From NCBI GenBank assembly GCA_023853785.1, contig JAJIRX010000666.1, forward strand, positions 62,001 through 126,000: a stretch of DNA of 64,000 bases. The letters are read 5' to 3'. The position numbers were made by a program, and so were the translations under genes. The notes beneath the pieces were generated by a model, which saw only the letters and a program-made list of their open reading frames with translations, ran no database searches and was not told the DNA's origin. How positions within the stretch are numbered: position 1 is the stretch's first letter; each line of letters opens with the position of its first letter. The DNA comes from Psilocybe azurescens. Lineage: Eukaryota; Basidiomycota; Agaricomycetes; Agaricales; Agrocybaceae. Positions 61,778 to 64,000 of this stretch are shown in pieces.

Positions 61778-62387
61778 ATGTCTGATACCATTTCCCTCAT
61801 CTATGAGCGCAAACACAGTGCACCCTCACCAAAATCTCTGCCGTATTCTTTAGTCTCTCCCACAGAAATATTTCATGCTCGCTCTTTGCTATTTTCATGT
61901 GCAACATGTCTTGTTGCCGATCATGTTCACTGAGAGATTCACGCGCTTACTGTTAAAGACGAGAACACCCACCTTCAAGCATCATCAAATGAGCAAACTC
62001 CACAGAGAATGAAGTTGCCCCTCCTCCAAAGATTGCTCTCTCAGTTGGCAGAGTATGTGTATGTATTTTTCTAACATCTGATAGCCACTAAATATTGCAC
62101 AGGTAATTCAAGATGCCCGTCTTGAGCTCAAATTCTCTCAGAAAGAGGTTGCTCAGAAAGTCAACGAGATCCCTTCTGTTATTCAGGATTATGAATCAAG
62201 TAAAGCCATTCCTAACACACAGATCCTGGGAAAACTCGAGTGGGTTCTCGGTGTTAAACTTCAGGGTTGGTGCCCTTTGTTATCTACTTGATAATTAATT
62301 CTTACTGAGCGGTCTTTAGGCACCGATATTGGGAAAAGTTGTCAGACATTAAGAAATCATAGATGGGTCTTGGCTGTCTCATCCTAG
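61778..62387 (+). pseudogene. mbf1: MBF1 (multiprotein-bridging factor 1) pseudogene
   Basis: MBF1 is a conserved nuclear coactivator that bridges bZIP activators and TBP. The C-terminal helix-turn-helix is clear at about 62102-62345: ARLELKFSQKEVAQKVNEIP, VIQDYESSKAIPN, QILGKLEWVLGVKLQG, then GTDIGKS after an intron (about 62265-62322). Upstream, HHQMSKLH followed by NEVAPPPKIALSVGR matches the linker before the domain. A 2-bp deletion in an AG repeat (about 62005-62010) breaks the frame between them. The N-terminus from ATG 61778 (MSDTISLIYERKHSAPSP) is only weakly like MBF1. The C-terminus is altered after GKS. Introns are retained, so it is not a retrocopy. It sits next to a Helitron end. 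Confidence 0.72.
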
Positions 62388-62764
62388 AACTATATTTGCA
62401 TTCCATTTATCCATATAATTCTATACATTCAATGAATTCTTAGCGCGTCACGGAAATGATATCCTATAGAGAATTTACACATTCATTAATGTCCCGGAGC
62501 CTTTCTTTCAATTCATAACAGGTGCCAGACCTTTAAAAACGAAGCTATGGAATTTTTAAAGGGCCAACGGCCGGATTGCACAAAATGACGCTGTCGCGAT
62601 GAAGCCAAGCAGGAGTCGAGGAGGAGAGATATTGACGCGACTAGGCCGGATCGTGTTTCAATGTCCGAAGATTACATAATAACTTTCTGACAGCGGTTTG
62701 GGGGGCGTGATAAAAAACAGACTTCATATATCGTGACGAGCTTTATGACCCGCCGCTACGCGTC

Positions 62765-63097
62765 GGGGGATTCGCTTCGCTCACCCCCTGTGCTTCACGG
62801 CAGGGTCAACAGCTTCGCTGGGGCTGCGCCCCAGACCCCGCTTGTCGGCGCCCTCGCCTCCTCATTGAAAAATAAATAATAGCAGTCACAATTATAATGT
62901 CTTGGGGGAATGAGCTTCGCTCATCCCCCTTTTATCAATACTTCACACCTCATTAAAAATATATATGTAATGTTTTTGGGGGGAATGAGCTTCGCTCATT
63001 CCCCCCTTCTCTATCAGCACTTTGCACCTCATTAAAAATATTAATAATACCAATTGCTTATATAATGTCTTGGGGAGATGAGCAAAGCTCATCTCCC
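62765..63097. repeat. Array of perfect hairpins in the Helitron 3' region
   Basis: Hairpins occur at 62818-62834 (7-bp stem, loop TGC), 62904-62929 (GGGGGAATGAGC, loop TTC, one bulge), 62978-63006 (perfect 13-bp stem GGGGGGAATGAGC, loop TTC) and 63073-63097 (perfect 11-bp stem GGGAGATGAGC, loop AAA). An imperfect one lies at 62765-62788. The last three sit in similar units of about 70-95 bp with a CTCATTAAAAATA-like spacer, so they look like diverged tandem units. Such stems suit transcription or rolling-circle termination. Confidence 0.75.
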
Positions 63098-63199
63098 TGC
63101 ACTCCTCATAAAAAAATAATTAATTTTATATAATACAAACACTTTATATATTAAATAAAAATCAGTCACTATGGTCAATAGAAAGAACTTCAGGGTAAA

Positions 63200-64000
63200 C
63201 TATATTTTTGTTATACTTAATCCAGAACTGTCATCCCAAATAGCCTTGATGTTGTGCACAGATGTTACTCGTGAAATAGCAACATATAGTTGTCCATGTG
63301 CAAAAGGTGAAGAAATAAGGTTTAGTCCAACATGTAAAACAGATTGTCCTTGTGCTTTATTGATCGTCATCGCAAATGCCAGTCGCACAGGAAATTGTCG
63401 TCGGCAAAATTCAAATGGAACTTGTGTGTCTGTTGGTGTCAGCCCAATCCGTGGAATAAAAACTGTCTCCCCTGCTCTATCTCCTGTCAATAGTCGAACT
63501 TCCAAAACACGGTTCCCCATTCTTGTCACAATCCCTCTCGATCCATTGCACACTCCCTCACTTGCATTCAAATTCCGTAAAATCATAATAGGACAGCCAA
63601 CTTTAAGTATAAGCTTGGCCAAAGGAAGACCTGAACAGTTGATTGTGTTCAGATACTCCACTGGATACATCAGAATTCCTTCATCACCATGTCCCCCGAT
63701 TATTCAAAATGCTATCAGCACTGTGAAACACCTTTTCTTCTCCAGGAAATTTGTTGAGAATAGTTTTGTTCAGATCATCCACATCATCATTCCTGCTGCA
63801 CAGAATTGTCCGTTCAGCATAATATTTGTCATTATGCCCAGTGGTCCGCTGGATTCCAGGATATATTGTATCAATCAGAGATTCAACAGTATTGTTGGCA
63901 CATTTGAAATGATCAGGAAGTGTTGTGTTGTCAGATTCATCTGTATGTTTTCCCAGACCAATATCCAACTGCCATTGTGCAAATTTCCGTTCTTCATCAT
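63200..64000 (-). pseudogene. Helitron PIF1-type helicase, C-terminal part, frameshifted
   Basis: The minus strand encodes YAERTILCSRNDDVDDLNKT, then after a one-base frame change at a C-run (63693-63697) the segment MYPVEYLNTINCSGLPLAKL. LKVGCPIMILRNLN and the conserved helicase motifs FAMTINKAQGQS and FAHGQLYVAISRVTS follow. These are motifs V/VI of SF1 PIF1-like helicases as found at the C-terminus of Helitron RepHel proteins. The stop is at 63200. The protein would unwind DNA during rolling-circle transposition. It continues past the right edge. Confidence 0.85.

Larger units (their letters stand above)
62700..64000 (-). mobile_element. Helitron, 3' part, running off the right edge
   Basis: The helicase C-terminus (63200-64000, minus) plus a hairpin-rich 3' region (about 62760-63100) identify a rolling-circle Helitron transposon whose 3' end lies to the left. 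The exact terminus (usually CTRR) was not fixed; a CTAG occurs at about 62641-62644 but without a convincing hairpin beside it. The Rep part lies outside the window. Confidence 0.65.

Noticed and set aside
62700..63190. Organelle-derived insertion, suggested by AT-rich DNA with GC hairpins
   Set aside because: The adjoining Helitron helicase on the same strand explains it better as the 3' region of that element.

Overview
The window looks like nuclear DNA of an agaricomycete (mushroom-forming) fungus. Genes carry many short introns of about 38-90 nt with GT..AG ends. The gene families are typical of that group: NACHT NLR-like proteins, F-box proteins, FuA-type glutathione transferases, HNH-domain proteins and small secreted cysteine-rich proteins. 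The transposons fit too: a LINE with a C-terminal RNase H, and a Helitron with a PIF1-type helicase. Species cannot be named from the sequence.

Layout. Positions 1-2320 hold a minus-strand NACHT NTPase gene with frame breaks. Positions 2.9-30.5 kb are a segmentally duplicated region built from a repeated unit: SEC61 alpha (minus strand), an unknown block X, a GTCTTTG-rich block Y, and an HNH-domain gene (plus strand). Unit 1 (2.9-8.4 kb) and unit 2 (8.4-12.85 kb plus 21.2-21.35 kb) carry broken SEC61 copies. Unit 3 (25.26-30.4 kb) carries the only intact pair: an HNH gene at 25717-27414 and a complete 477-residue, seven-exon SEC61 alpha at 28525-30392. A fourth, badly decayed and inverted SEC61 relic lies at about 34.95-35.62 kb. 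Unit 2 is split by an 8.3 kb insertion: a TIR DNA transposon (12851-21187) with a 9-bp flanking duplication, itself split by a 6.6 kb LINE (14176-20768) with a 15-bp target-site duplication. Two paralogous short-chain dehydrogenases (21443-24546) lie between units 2 and 3.

The right half is ordinary but patchy. It has a small secreted protein made of two identically spaced six-cysteine modules (33200-33487), a stand-alone adenylation-domain gene (42752-45243), a FuA-type GST (47667-48462) and a PHO84-type phosphate transporter (49139-52070). Two F-box genes with single frame breaks follow (54915-56825, 59336-61094), then an MBF1 pseudogene (61778-62387) and the end of a Helitron (helicase C-terminus 63200-64000, followed in its sense direction by a run of perfect hairpins). 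Between these are long stretches with no supportable gene, notably 30.4-33.2, 35.6-42.7, 45.2-47.7, 52.1-54.9 and 56.8-59.3 kb.

How the parts relate: SEC61 alpha (translocon), the phosphate transporter and the GST are housekeeping or stress functions with uninterrupted exons. The NLR, F-box, HNH and transposon genes are accessory and mostly broken. Many of the breaks sit in homopolymer runs, so some may be sequence errors rather than true pseudogenes. All family calls rest on reading motifs by eye; no database search was possible.
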